64,000 nucleotides of DNA from Lentisphaeria bacterium UBA4640 (lineage in GTDB: Bacteria; Verrucomicrobiota; Lentisphaeria; Victivallales; UBA1829): contig DHMO01000042.1 in NCBI GenBank assembly GCA_002405835.1, positions 23,432 to 87,431 on the forward strand, read 5' to 3'. A model generated the notes under the pieces. It had not been told where the DNA came from. It ran no database searches and saw only the letters and a program-made list of their open reading frames with translations. The translations under genes and the position numbers were made by a program. Below are positions 52,092-60,614 of the stretch, piece by piece; position 1 is the stretch's first letter; each line of letters opens with the position of its first letter.

Positions 52092-52913
52092 TTATTTTTT
52101 CAACCCTTTTTGGTCTAAAAGATTTAAACTTATCAGCAGATCGGATGCTCTCCGGAGTGCGGGATCGGTCTTTTGTGTGTCGCCCGGCGCTTCCGGCTGT
52201 TTTTCCGTTGTGATTTGCGGTATGATTTTTTCGTATGGCACGTCTGCTGCGTCTTTCGGCGGACGGGGCAGGAGCCAGGTGCGGGAGCCGACGTGCACCA
52301 GTTCACGCGGGTAGGGGCGTCCCGCAGACGGCTCGCCGATTCCGATTCCGCGATGCGCGGTCATCAGCTTTGCTGCGAGAATTTCAGCCGCTCCGCAGGT
52401 TTTTGAACTTAAAAGAATAGCCGTGTGAATCGGCTGTTCCGCAAGCAGTTTTTCAAACGCATTGCCATCCCAGATTCCTCCGGAGCAGTTGCGGAGATCA
52501 AGGATGAGTCCGCTTCCGTTTGCCGCATCGCGATAAATGCGGAGCAGTTCGCGGAACGCGCTGGCGCTGAGGATGTTGATTTGCAGACAGCGCGGTTCGT
52601 TCTGCTGCCCGGATATGGAGAATTCCAGTACTGCATTTTTCTGCGTTGGAATGTGTTCCGGTTTTTCCGCCGGTTCGATTCCCCGGCGCAGGGCGTGCAT
52701 GGCGGCGGCAAGCGCGCGCTCCGCATCCGTCCGGTTCAGAGAGTCCATGAATTCCGGAACGCGCTGTTTCAGTGTTTCAAAGAGAGCGTTGAACTCCTGC
52801 TGAAATGCCGGCTGAAACTGAAATTTTTCCGTTTGCCCCGGAGAGCCGACAGCCTCCTCTCCGGAGAGAGGGAGGAATAGACCGAGTGCGAGGAAAACGG
52901 AGAAGTGTTTCAT
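52092..52913 (-). CDS. Exported S41-peptidase-like protein, apparently lacking the catalytic serine
   Basis: 273 residues with a signal peptide (KHFSVFLALGLFLPLSGEEA). The tail-protease fold is seen in LILDLRNCSGGIWDG (usual LDLRxNxGG) and TAILLSSKTCGAAEILAAKLM, followed by GIGIGEPSAGR. In active C-terminal processing proteases the second motif reads (T/S)ASAxE with the nucleophile Ser; here it reads TCGAAE, with Gly at that place and Cys one residue before. No PDZ domain is visible and the protein is short. I chose ATG 52913 as it begins the signal peptide; the longer frame overlaps purE. Confidence 0.65.
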   Translation of the reverse strand: MKHFSVFLALGLFLPLSGEEAVGSPGQTEKFQFQPAFQQEFNALFETLKQRVPEFMDSLNRTDAERALAAAMHALRRGIEPAEKPEHIPTQKNAVLEFSISGQQNEPRCLQINILSASAFRELLRIYRDAANGSGLILDLRNCSGGIWDGNAFEKLLAEQPIHTAILLSSKTCGAAEILAAKLMTAHRGIGIGEPSAGRPYPRELVHVGSRTWLLPRPPKDAADVPYEKIIPQITTEKQPEAPGDTQKTDPALRRASDLLISLNLLDQKGLKK

Positions 52914-52923
52914 ATTCAACGGT

Positions 52924-53430
52924 TTATTTGAGTTTTGCAAGTTCCGCCTGGATGGCCGCATCGGCCTCTTCGACCTTGCTGCTCTGTTCGGCGCGGAAGG
53001 CTTTGAGCTTTGCCGCAAGTTCCGGATTGGAGAGCGCGAGCATGGAGATTGCGAGCAGGGCCGCATTCTTTGCTCCGGCTTTTCCGGCGGTGACGGTTGC
53101 CACGGGAATTCCCGGAGGCATCTGGACCATTGCAAGAAGCGCGTCGAATCCGTTGAACGGTTCGCAGGCCATCGGAATGCCGATGACGGGGAGTGTGGTG
53201 TGCGCCGCGATCACTCCGGCGAGGTGTGCGGCCATTCCGGCGGCGCAGATGATGACTTTAATTCCGTTCGCTTCCGCGTTTTTTGCAAAATCGGCGGCGG
53301 CGTCCGGGGTGCGGTGTGCGGACATGACGCGCGCGGTGAATTCAACATTGAAGCTGTTGAGTGTGTCGAATGCGCCTTTGAGCGAGAGCAGATCGCTTTT
53401 GCTGCCCATGATGATGGCGATTTCGGGCAT
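52924..53430 (-). CDS. purE: N5-carboxyaminoimidazole ribonucleotide mutase PurE
   Basis: 168 residues, class I PurE of purine synthesis. IIMGSKSDL near residue 6, VMSAHRTPD with the catalytic His, AAGMAAHLAGVIAAHTTLPVIG, and MPPGIPVATVTAGKAGAKNAALLA are the family motifs. Class I enzymes use N5-CAIR from PurK, which is not in the window. It starts a new transcript after the rpoZ terminator. Confidence 0.95.
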   Translation of the reverse strand: MPEIAIIMGSKSDLLSLKGAFDTLNSFNVEFTARVMSAHRTPDAAADFAKNAEANGIKVIICAAGMAAHLAGVIAAHTTLPVIGIPMACEPFNGFDALLAMVQMPPGIPVATVTAGKAGAKNAALLAISMLALSNPELAAKLKAFRAEQSSKVEEADAAIQAELAKLK

Positions 53431-53446
53431 GGAAATGTTCCTTTCT

Positions 53447-53478
53447 AAAAAAGACGCGCCGTCGCAATGGACGGCGCG
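53447..53478 (-). terminator. Rho-independent terminator after rpoZ
   Basis: Stem arms CGCGCCGTC (53455-53463) and GACGGCGCG (53470-53478), 6-base loop, T-run (53452-53447) on the minus strand. It separates the Etf operon from purE. Confidence 0.88.
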
Positions 53479-53503
53479 CAGATTCTCTTCCGGACGGGGA
53501 GGA

Positions 53504-53800
53504 TCACTCCTCGTTTGCCGGATGATTGTGTCTCATTCTGATTTCGCCGTTTTCGCGTCTCGCTGCTTCTCTTGCAGCGATGATTTCCTGCATGAAATCA
53601 TCAGGCTTCGCATCGAAGTCGGCGGCGAGTTTGCCTTCGGCGATTTCGAGGAGAGCCACATCAAGGTGGTTCTCGTCTTTGCAGCGCACCATCGGGCGCA
53701 TTCCGTAGGCGAGCTCCGTGGCTCTTCTGGAAGCGAGGAGGATGAGTGTTTTTGCATCCGGGACAACTTTTTTTGCCCGTTCCAGATATTCGTTGTTCAT
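53504..53800 (-). CDS. rpoZ: RNA polymerase omega subunit
   Basis: 98 residues. The omega motif LILLASRRATELAYG lies at about 19-33 (usual LVxxAAxRAR-x-L), followed by a helix with HLDVALLEIAEGKL. Omega helps beta' fold and binds ppGpp in proteobacteria. It follows the acyl-CoA dehydrogenase gene by 18 bases and is ended by a strong terminator. Confidence 0.85.
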   Translation of the reverse strand: MNNEYLERAKKVVPDAKTLILLASRRATELAYGMRPMVRCKDENHLDVALLEIAEGKLAADFDAKPDDFMQEIIAAREAARRENGEIRMRHNHPANEE

Positions 53801-53818
53801 GGTATCCGTTTCTCCTTA

Positions 53819-55510
53819 TCAGTAGTCAATGACGTCGCGGTGTTTCTCGATCGTCGAGAGATCGCCGCTCATAATGACCTGATAGTTACGTTCAAAGTCG
53901 TGTGCCGCATCGAGAATGTAGCGTTCCGCGAGCGGGAGACGTTTTGCATCCTTCTTGGCGTCGCGCAGCATCAGGAGGGAGACGAAAACGAAGGTTTCGT
54001 TCTCGACCAGATTTCTGGCGCGGAGGTCGTGGTACGCGGAATCCTTTTTGTCAGCGACGAACTGGACCGCCTCTTTCTGCTTGGCGAACATCACGCCGAC
54101 TTTCTTGAGGAGAGCCGGGTCGAAGCCTTCGCAGGACATTCCGAGCATTTCGGAGATGATCGGGTCAAGCACACGCTGCATGATACCGCCGATTGCCGCG
54201 ACAACCTGGAGCTGGGTGGTGCCTTCGTAGATATTGGTGATGCGGGCGTCGCGGTAGTAGCGTTCCACATCGAAGTCGTGCATGTAGCCGGTTCCGCCGT
54301 GGATCTGAATGCTGTCGTAAGCGACCTGGTTGGCGATTTCCGTTGCGAGCGCTTTGCACATCGGGGTGAGGACGGCGGCGACTTTGGAGTAGAATTTCGC
54401 CTTTTCGCTGCGTTCATCCTGTGCGACGTAAGCGTAGCGGAGGTCAACCATGCGTGTGGTCTCGTAGAGGAGAGCACGCGCGGCGGTGACTTTGATTTTC
54501 ATCTTGGCGAGCATGTCGTAGATCGCGGGGAACTGGTCGATGCTCTGCTTGAACTGGACGCGTTCGGAAGCGTATTTTTTCGCTTCGCGGTACGCGGCTT
54601 CGGCGATGCCGAGCGCCTGACCGCTGATGGCGACGCGTGCGCCGTTCATCAGGCTCATGACGTACTTGGTCAGACCGCGGCGTTCCTGTCCGCAGAGTTC
54701 CGCGGGAACGTTGTTGTACTGAAGTTCAGCGGTCGGAACGCCGTGGATGCCGAGCTTGTGCTCAATGCGGCGGACTTTGAGTTCCGGGCAGGCTTCGCAG
54801 ATGAACATGGAGAGTCCGCGTCCGTCAACGGTTCCCTCTTTGGAACGCGCGAGGACGAGGTGAATCTTGGAGCATCCGTTGGTGATGAAGCGTTTCATGC
54901 CGTTCAGGTACCACTTGCCATCTTCACCTTTGGTTGCTTTGAGGCGGACGGACTGAAGGTCGGAGCCGGAATCGGGCTCGGTGAGGTCCATGGAGCCGTC
55001 GGCTTCACCGGAAGCGAAACGCGGAAGGTATTTCTGACGCTGTTCTTCGGAACCGAATTCGCAGATGGTTTCCGCGATGTCCTGAAGACCGATGAGGTTC
55101 TGAAGGGAGGCATCGGCGCGGGCGACCATTTCCGTCATCATCGTGTAGATGGTGGTCGGGAAGTTGAGGCCGCCGTACTGACGGGGAAGCATGACGCCCA
55201 TGACGCCCGCATCCTTGAGGTCCTGCAGGTTCTTGTCGGTCAGCGGATGGTACTTGACCACGCCGTCCTTGAAGGTCGGACCCTCTTCATCGACCTGGCG
55301 GGAACGGGGAGCGATGCGCTCGCCGGTGATCTCGCCGATTTCGGTCATGACGCGCTTGTAGTTGTCCATTGCGTCCTCGTAGTTCTCGGGGGCGTAATCG
55401 AACTGTTCCGCCTGTTTGTAATCGTTTTCGCGGAGCGCGACGATTTCTTCCATATCCAGATTCTTGAGCGTGAACATCAGGTCCGGATTATCGGTAAAAA
55501 AGTTGGACAT
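53819..55510 (-). CDS. Long acyl-CoA dehydrogenase
   Basis: 563 residues, longer than the 380 of butyryl-CoA dehydrogenase. An N-terminal extension (about 1-60) precedes the helical and beta domains (QNLIGLQDIAETICEFGSEEQ, MDLTEPDSGSDLQ for FAD and acyl-CoA contacts). The catalytic Glu is in NIYEGTTQLQ, just after GGTGYMHDFDVERYYRDARI. A C-terminal helical extension of about 120 residues is like that of the ACDH C-terminal family. It oxidises (or in reverse reduces) acyl-CoA using the Etf encoded just upstream. Chain length is not readable. Confidence 0.9.
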   Translation of the reverse strand: MSNFFTDNPDLMFTLKNLDMEEIVALRENDYKQAEQFDYAPENYEDAMDNYKRVMTEIGEITGERIAPRSRQVDEEGPTFKDGVVKYHPLTDKNLQDLKDAGVMGVMLPRQYGGLNFPTTIYTMMTEMVARADASLQNLIGLQDIAETICEFGSEEQRQKYLPRFASGEADGSMDLTEPDSGSDLQSVRLKATKGEDGKWYLNGMKRFITNGCSKIHLVLARSKEGTVDGRGLSMFICEACPELKVRRIEHKLGIHGVPTAELQYNNVPAELCGQERRGLTKYVMSLMNGARVAISGQALGIAEAAYREAKKYASERVQFKQSIDQFPAIYDMLAKMKIKVTAARALLYETTRMVDLRYAYVAQDERSEKAKFYSKVAAVLTPMCKALATEIANQVAYDSIQIHGGTGYMHDFDVERYYRDARITNIYEGTTQLQVVAAIGGIMQRVLDPIISEMLGMSCEGFDPALLKKVGVMFAKQKEAVQFVADKKDSAYHDLRARNLVENETFVFVSLLMLRDAKKDAKRLPLAERYILDAAHDFERNYQVIMSGDLSTIEKHRDVIDY

Positions 55511-55522
55511 TCTCTATTCTCC

Positions 55523-56545
55523 TCACGCTTTGGCTTTGTAGGCTTTGATCATCATCGGGATGACCTGGTTGAGGTCTCCGACGATTCCGTAGTGCGCAAC
55601 CGAGAAGATCGGCGCGGCGGGATCGGTGTTGATCGCGATGATCTTTTTGCTTTCGCTCATGCCGGCGCAGTGCTGGACGGAGCCGCTGATGCCGCAGGCG
55701 ATGTAAAGTTTCGGACGGACGGTGACACCGGTCTGACCGATCTGGTGGTCGTGGTCAATCCATCCGGCGTCAACTGCCGCGCGGGAGGCGCCGACTTCGC
55801 CGCCGAGCACCTGTGCGAGTTCGTGGATGAGCTTGAAGTTCTCTTTGGAACCGACACCGTAGCCGCCGGCGACGATGATCTGTGCGCCTTTGAGGTTCAC
55901 GGTCTTGTCCTGACGGACGCGCTCAATGACCTTGACGACGGTTTCCGCCTGAGTGAGGGCGACGTCGACTTTGACGATTTCTCCGGTTGCTCCGGCTTTG
56001 GGCTCCGCCATTTTCATGACGCCTTCGCGGACGGTGACCATCTGGGGATCGTCCCAGGTGTTGACGATTGTCGCGATGATGTTTCCGCCGAATGCGGGAC
56101 GGATCTGCATGAGTTTGTTCTTGTAGAACTTCTTGTTGACCTTGTCGTCGAAGTCGTCGATTCTGAGGTCGGTGCAGTCTGCGGTGAGTCCGGCGAGCTT
56201 TTCGGAGGAGATGCGCGGGGCGAGTTCACGTCCCTTCATCGTCGCGCCGAAGAGCAGGATGTTCGGTTTGTGCTCGCGGATGAGGTCCATAATGACCTTT
56301 GCGAACGGGAGAACCGTGAACGGTTCGAGGCGCGGGTCATCGGCGAGGAAAACTTTTTTGCAGCCGTATTCGAAGAGGGTTTTGCAGCAGTGTTCGACAT
56401 TGGAGCCGAGGAGGACGCCTTCGACGTCGACTCCGAGCTGGGCGGCGAGTTCCGCGCCCTTGCTGACGAGTTCCAGACTGACGTCCGCGATCTTTCCGCC
56501 TTCCTGCTCAATAAAAACCCAGACATTTCCAATTTGTTCAGACAT
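55523..56545 (-). CDS. etfA: Electron transfer flavoprotein alpha subunit
   Basis: About 340 residues. N-terminal domain I (VWVFIEQEGGKIADVSLEL, ADDPRLEPFT, RPAFGGNIIATIV), then the FAD-binding C-terminal domain with ASRAAVDAGWIDHDHQIGQTG, KLYIACGISGSVQH and AINTDPAAPIF. The FAD residues are complete. I prefer ATG 56545, which has AGGG at 8 bases; a GTG at 56554 overlapping the etfB stop is possible. It carries electrons between EtfB and the acyl-CoA dehydrogenase. Confidence 0.93.
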   Translation of the reverse strand: MSEQIGNVWVFIEQEGGKIADVSLELVSKGAELAAQLGVDVEGVLLGSNVEHCCKTLFEYGCKKVFLADDPRLEPFTVLPFAKVIMDLIREHKPNILLFGATMKGRELAPRISSEKLAGLTADCTDLRIDDFDDKVNKKFYKNKLMQIRPAFGGNIIATIVNTWDDPQMVTVREGVMKMAEPKAGATGEIVKVDVALTQAETVVKVIERVRQDKTVNLKGAQIIVAGGYGVGSKENFKLIHELAQVLGGEVGASRAAVDAGWIDHDHQIGQTGVTVRPKLYIACGISGSVQHCAGMSESKKIIAINTDPAAPIFSVAHYGIVGDLNQVIPMMIKAYKAKA

Positions 56546-56550
56546 GTTAA

Positions 56551-57417
56551 TCACCCTAATGTATGGTCTTCAATGAGTTCGTGAATGAGGTTCGTGACCC
56601 CGGTGTCGGTGGCTTCGACGGCTTTGTAGTCGCCGGCAGTCAGAACGACGCTCTGAATCTGTTTGACTTTGGTCGGGGAACCGGCAAAGCCGATGCGGTT
56701 CGGAGCGGCTTCGACGTCCGCCGCGCTCCACGCCTGGATCAGAAGATCTTTTGCGGCGAGCTTTTCGATGTCTTCCGCAGTTGCGGCTGCTCCGAGATCG
56801 AGTTTGCTTTTCGCCTTTTTGTATTTCATGATGCGGGTTGCGTTTTTCGGACGCGGTTCGTTGGCGTCAATGACGGTGAAGAGTGCGGGAGTGGGGGTCT
56901 CAAGAATCTCGTAGCCGCCTTCGATGGCGCGGCGGGCTTTGACGGTTTTTTCATTGAGATCGAGGACTTCTTCCACATATGAAATCTGCGGGAGGTGAAG
57001 TTTTTCCGCAATCTGGGGACCGACCTGCGCGGTGTCGCCGTCGATGGCCTGACGTCCGCAGAGAATGAGGTCGAATTTGCCGATTTTAGCGGCGCATTTG
57101 CTGAGCGCATAGCTGGTTGCGAGGGTATCCGCACCGGCGAACGCACGGTCGGTGAGAAGGACCGCGTTATCGGCTCCTCTGCAAAGCGCATCGCGCAGAA
57201 CTTCTGCGGCGGCGGGGGGACCCATGGTCGCAACGGTAACTTTTGCCTGATAACGGTCTTTCAGCTGAAGCGCCAGTTCCAAAGCATTGAGGTCTTCCGG
57301 GTTGAAGATCGCGGGGAGAGCCTGTCTGTTGACGGTTCCGTCCGCTTTCATCGCGTCTCCGGTAATGTTTTGGGTGTCCGGCACCTGCTTCACAAACACA
57401 ACGATTGTGTAGCTCAC
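56551..57417 (-). CDS. etfB: Electron transfer flavoprotein beta subunit, clostridial type
   Basis: 288 residues. KQVPDTQ and NPEDLNALELALQLKD are typical of EtfB. ADTLATSYALSKCAAKI and LCGRQAIDGDTAQVGPQIAE (about 119-138) match the EtfB of anaerobes in which this site holds a second FAD and supports electron bifurcation; respiratory EtfB reads differently around this site and binds AMP. Start is GTG 57417 with AAGGAG upstream. First gene of an operon with etfA, acyl-CoA dehydrogenase and rpoZ. Confidence 0.93.
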   Translation of the reverse strand: MSYTIVVFVKQVPDTQNITGDAMKADGTVNRQALPAIFNPEDLNALELALQLKDRYQAKVTVATMGPPAAAEVLRDALCRGADNAVLLTDRAFAGADTLATSYALSKCAAKIGKFDLILCGRQAIDGDTAQVGPQIAEKLHLPQISYVEEVLDLNEKTVKARRAIEGGYEILETPTPALFTVIDANEPRPKNATRIMKYKKAKSKLDLGAAATAEDIEKLAAKDLLIQAWSAADVEAAPNRIGFAGSPTKVKQIQSVVLTAGDYKAVEATDTGVTNLIHELIEDHTLG

Positions 57418-57442
57418 GGGATACTCCTTCTTGTTAATTGCC

Positions 57443-57459
57443 GTTTGAAAAAATCAAAC
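57443..57459. promoter_or_regulatory. Palindrome in the etfB leader
   Basis: GTTTGA-N5-TCAAAC, a perfect 6-base dyad 25 bases upstream of the etfB GTG. It could be an operator or a small mRNA hairpin. Confidence 0.35.
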
Positions 57460-57491
57460 TTCTTTATTTTCAACTAGATTCCTAATTTGAT

Positions 57492-57519
57492 ACTATAGCT
57501 CCATTTTCGCAAAAAACAA
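57492..57519 (-). promoter_or_regulatory. Possible etfB operon promoter
   Basis: TATAGT (57497-57492, 5 of 6 matches) with a poor -35 TTGTTT (57519-57514) at 16-base spacing, about 75 bases before the etfB start. Confidence 0.3.
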
Positions 57520-57539
57520 CTGTCCGACGAAAAAATATT

Positions 57540-58304
57540 TTACCGAACCGCGCGTTTTTGCGCAAAAAGGAAGTCCAGACCCTCGTCATCCGCGAAAAAC
57601 GGGTCCCAGACATTGTGGTTGACTCCGGGGAGTTCACGGTAGACGACATTCGGATTTCCCGCGTCCCGGAGGGCTTTGGCCATGCTTCGCGAGCGGACGA
57701 CCGGAACCGCGCCGTCCTCGTCGCCGTGAATCAGGTAGAATGCTGTGTTGCGCAGATTCGGCGCCTGCGCGGTATCGCCGCCTCCGCACATGGAAGCGGC
57801 CGCGGCAAACAGTTCCGGACGGCGGCTGACCATATCGAAGACCGCATAACCGCCCATTGACATGCCGAGCGTGTAGATGCGTTCGCGGTCGATATCGAAC
57901 TCTTTGAGCTTGGCGTCGAGGAGTCCGAGCGCGAGTTTCATGTGGCGCGACGGTTCCGGCGGGAGCGTGTGGGATTCGGATTCCCAGGGAACGTCGACCC
58001 ACTTGCAGTTTTCGCGGCACTGAGGCATGATGACGACCGCTTTCAGATCGTGGCGTTCGCAGTACGACGCGAGCGGCGGCGCACCGATCCGTACTTGAAG
58101 GAAGTTGTCGTCTCCGCGCGAGCCCGCGCCGTGAAAATAGCAGACGAGAATGAATTTTCCCGGCTTGTCTGCCCCGTGTATGTACTGGCAGAACGGGAGC
58201 GTGTCGCCGTTTTCCCCCTGATAGATGAACTGCCCGATACCGAGCTTTTGAATCAGTTCCGGTTTCTGGGCGAGTTCATTTTCGCTGTTATGAATGGAGA
58301 TCAC
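57540..58304 (-). CDS. Alpha/beta-hydrolase, PHB-depolymerase/esterase-like
   Basis: About 254 residues. Nucleophile elbow TLGMSMGGYAV (GxSxG), then the Asp of LIHGDEDGAVPV and His of PGVNHNVWDPF, a complete catalytic triad. LVCYFHGAGSRGDD is the oxyanion strand. No signal peptide, so it probably acts on imported esters. The frame is open to 58532 inside the phosphodiesterase gene; GTG 58304 is the best start before the conserved part, overlapping that gene by 17 bases. Start choice is uncertain. Confidence 0.78.
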   Translation of the reverse strand: MISIHNSENELAQKPELIQKLGIGQFIYQGENGDTLPFCQYIHGADKPGKFILVCYFHGAGSRGDDNFLQVRIGAPPLASYCERHDLKAVVIMPQCRENCKWVDVPWESESHTLPPEPSRHMKLALGLLDAKLKEFDIDRERIYTLGMSMGGYAVFDMVSRRPELFAAAASMCGGGDTAQAPNLRNTAFYLIHGDEDGAVPVVRSRSMAKALRDAGNPNVVYRELPGVNHNVWDPFFADDEGLDFLFAQKRAVR

Positions 58305-58842
58305 AGGAGAACATTTCCTTTCCAGTTTCGAGTTCAAGCACCTGAAGATGCCCGTTCTCGTACCAGCCGAAGGAAGGGGGATTTCCGCCTTTCGGGAGCG
58401 ATATGGAGCCGGGGTTGAACGCGATAAGCCCGTTTTCAAGCCGTTCCAGCTGAGGAAGATGCGTGTGTCCGTAAGCCAGAACGGTACCTTTTGCGACCGG
58501 AGGAGGAACCGAGGGGTTCCAGTGGTGGCCATGGGTCAGGAAAAACTTGAAGCCGTCCGCGAAAAGAGTGGAGAATTCCGCCATGATCGGGAATTCCAGC
58601 AGCATCTGATCGACTTCGCTGTCGCAGTTTCCGCGAACGGCAATGATCCGCTCTTTTTCGGCGTTGAGCATCGGCACGACTTTCGGCGGTGCGTAGTCCG
58701 GACGGAGCGGGTTGCGGGGACCGTGATAGAGGGCGTCTCCGAGCAGAACAAGCTGTTCCGGCTTGCGCGCGTCCTTCTGTTTCCAAAGCTGGGCGAGACT
58801 CTCGGGAGAGCCGTGAACGTCGGAGAAAAACAGAATTTTCAT
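58288..58842 (-). CDS. YfcE-type metallophosphodiesterase
   Basis: 184 residues of the calcineurin-like phosphoesterase fold, with all metal motifs: FSDVHG, LLGDALYHG, RGNCD, LTHGHHW and YGHTH. YfcE of E. coli hydrolyses phosphodiesters with Mn2+; the natural substrate is unknown. It lies 17 bases after proS on the same strand. Confidence 0.9.
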   Translation of the reverse strand: MKILFFSDVHGSPESLAQLWKQKDARKPEQLVLLGDALYHGPRNPLRPDYAPPKVVPMLNAEKERIIAVRGNCDSEVDQMLLEFPIMAEFSTLFADGFKFFLTHGHHWNPSVPPPVAKGTVLAYGHTHLPQLERLENGLIAFNPGSISLPKGGNPPSFGWYENGHLQVLELETGKEMFSCDLHS

Positions 58843-58859
58843 ATCCGGTCCCTCTGCGA

Positions 58860-60587
58860 TTACTGGTACTTTTCGAGTTCCGCTTTGACTTTTGACGCGA
58901 GAAATTCGGCGGCTTTGTCGAGCGGGACGAGTTCGGAGTCGCGGGAGCCGCGGACCTTGAATTCCATCGAGCCGTTTGCAATGGTCTTCGGGGAGATCAC
59001 GGCGCGGAGCGGAATGCCGAGAAGGTCGGCGTCGCTGAACATGGAGCCGGCTTTTTCGCCGCGGTCGTCGAAGAGCACTTCCACGCCGAGTTTCTGAAGT
59101 TCCTGATAGAGTTTTTCGGAAACTTCCATGACGTTTTCCTTATCGGGCGTGATTGCGCAGATTTCGACATGATAGGGGGCGACGGACATGGGCCAGATCG
59201 GACCGTAGTCATCGTGGGAATCCTCCACGAGAGCCGCCATGGTTCTGCCGATGCCGATGCCGTAGCATCCCATGATCATCGGGTGGGACTTGCCCTCTTT
59301 GTCGAGGTATTCGCATTTCATCGGGGCGGAATATTTGGTTCCGAGCTGGAAGATGTTGCCGACTTCGATGCCGCGCTTCATCTGGAGCGGTTCGCCTGTG
59401 ACCGGGCAGGGGTCGCCTTCGCGGACGGTCGCGATATCGGCGACGATGGCGTCTTTGAGGTCGCGTCCGTAGTTGAAGTTGATATAGTGGAAACCGGCTT
59501 CATTTGCGCCGACGACGAGGTTCGAGGTGCCTTCGATGGAACGGTCGATGACGATGACCGCCTTTTTCGGGTCGATTCCGACGGGGGATGCGTAACCCGG
59601 GACGGCTCCTGCATCGAGAATCTGCTGGTCGTTCGCAAACGCCAGTTCCTTGATTTTGAGGAGGTTCTGCAGCTTGGTTTCGTTGACCTCGAAGTCGCCG
59701 CGGATGAGAACGAAGATGAGACGTTTGTCGGAATCCGTGTAGAAGACTGCCTTTCCGGTGTTTTCCGGTTTGACGTTCAGGAATTTTGCAACGTCTTCAA
59801 TGGTTTTGGAGTGCGGAGTTGCAACTTTTTCCATCGGCAGTTCGGGAGCGCGTTCAAATTTGATCGCTGAGACTGCAATTTCGCGGTTCGCCTTGTAGCT
59901 GTGACCGTCGGGAGAGACGAACAGCGTGTCTTCTCCGCAATCGGCGACGGACATGAATTCGTGGGAGACATTGCCGCCCATCATGCCGGAGTTCGCTTTG
60001 ATCGAGAGAACGTGCTGGAGACCGACGCGGCGGTAGATGTTGACATACGCCTGGTGAACCTGCATATAGTATTCTTCGAGAGACTCCTGGGAGGTGTGGA
60101 AGCTGTAGGCGTCCTTCATGGTGAACTCGCGGACGCGGATGAGTCCGGCGCGCGGACGCGCTTCGTCGCGGTACTTGGTCTGGATCTGATAGGCCATGAG
60201 GGGAAGCTGCTTGTAGCTGGTGACCTCGGAGCGGACGAGATGAACGATCGCCTCTTCGTGGGTCATTCCGAGGAGCATGTCCTTGCCGTTGCGGTCTTTG
60301 AAGCGGAGGAGTTCCGCGCCGACGGATTCATAGCGTCCGGATTCCTGCCAGAGGTCTGCGGGGAGAACGACCGGCATGAGGACTTCCTGACCGCCGACTT
60401 TGTTCATTTCATCGCGGACGATGGCTTCGATTTTCTGAATGACTCTTTCGGCGGGGGGGAGGAGGCTGTAGATGCCGGAGGAGACGGGGCGGATGTAACC
60501 GCCGCGCACCAGGAACTTGTGGCTGATCGTCTTTGCGTCTTTGGGATCTTCCTTGATCCTGCGACCCAGCATACGGGACATTTTCAT
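58860..60587 (-). CDS. proS: Prolyl-tRNA synthetase, bacterial type
   Basis: 575 residues, class II. Motif 2 region TKYRDEARPRAGLIRVREFTMKDAYSFH, motif 3 GCYGIGIGRTMAALVE. Between them is the YbaK-like editing insertion (about 225-400: KTIEDVAKFLNVKPENTGKA) that clears mischarged Ala. A C-terminal anticodon-binding domain (APYHVEICAI, VLFDDRGEKAGSMF) ends it. It stands between lptD and yfcE-like genes on the same strand. Confidence 0.96.
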   Translation of the reverse strand: MKMSRMLGRRIKEDPKDAKTISHKFLVRGGYIRPVSSGIYSLLPPAERVIQKIEAIVRDEMNKVGGQEVLMPVVLPADLWQESGRYESVGAELLRFKDRNGKDMLLGMTHEEAIVHLVRSEVTSYKQLPLMAYQIQTKYRDEARPRAGLIRVREFTMKDAYSFHTSQESLEEYYMQVHQAYVNIYRRVGLQHVLSIKANSGMMGGNVSHEFMSVADCGEDTLFVSPDGHSYKANREIAVSAIKFERAPELPMEKVATPHSKTIEDVAKFLNVKPENTGKAVFYTDSDKRLIFVLIRGDFEVNETKLQNLLKIKELAFANDQQILDAGAVPGYASPVGIDPKKAVIVIDRSIEGTSNLVVGANEAGFHYINFNYGRDLKDAIVADIATVREGDPCPVTGEPLQMKRGIEVGNIFQLGTKYSAPMKCEYLDKEGKSHPMIMGCYGIGIGRTMAALVEDSHDDYGPIWPMSVAPYHVEICAITPDKENVMEVSEKLYQELQKLGVEVLFDDRGEKAGSMFSDADLLGIPLRAVISPKTIANGSMEFKVRGSRDSELVPLDKAAEFLASKVKAELEKYQ

Positions 60588-60614
60588 GATGAAAAACCTT
60601 TATGTTTTAATGTG

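Noticed and set aside
52914..53135. N-terminal extension of the S41-like protein
   Set aside because: It overlaps purE and places the signal peptide internally; ATG 52913 gives a normal exported start.
52805..56584. 1259-codon plus-strand frame over rpoZ, acyl-CoA dehydrogenase and etfA
   Set aside because: Shadow of four well-identified minus-strand genes, even crossing their intergenic gaps; no promoter or ribosome site in front of it.
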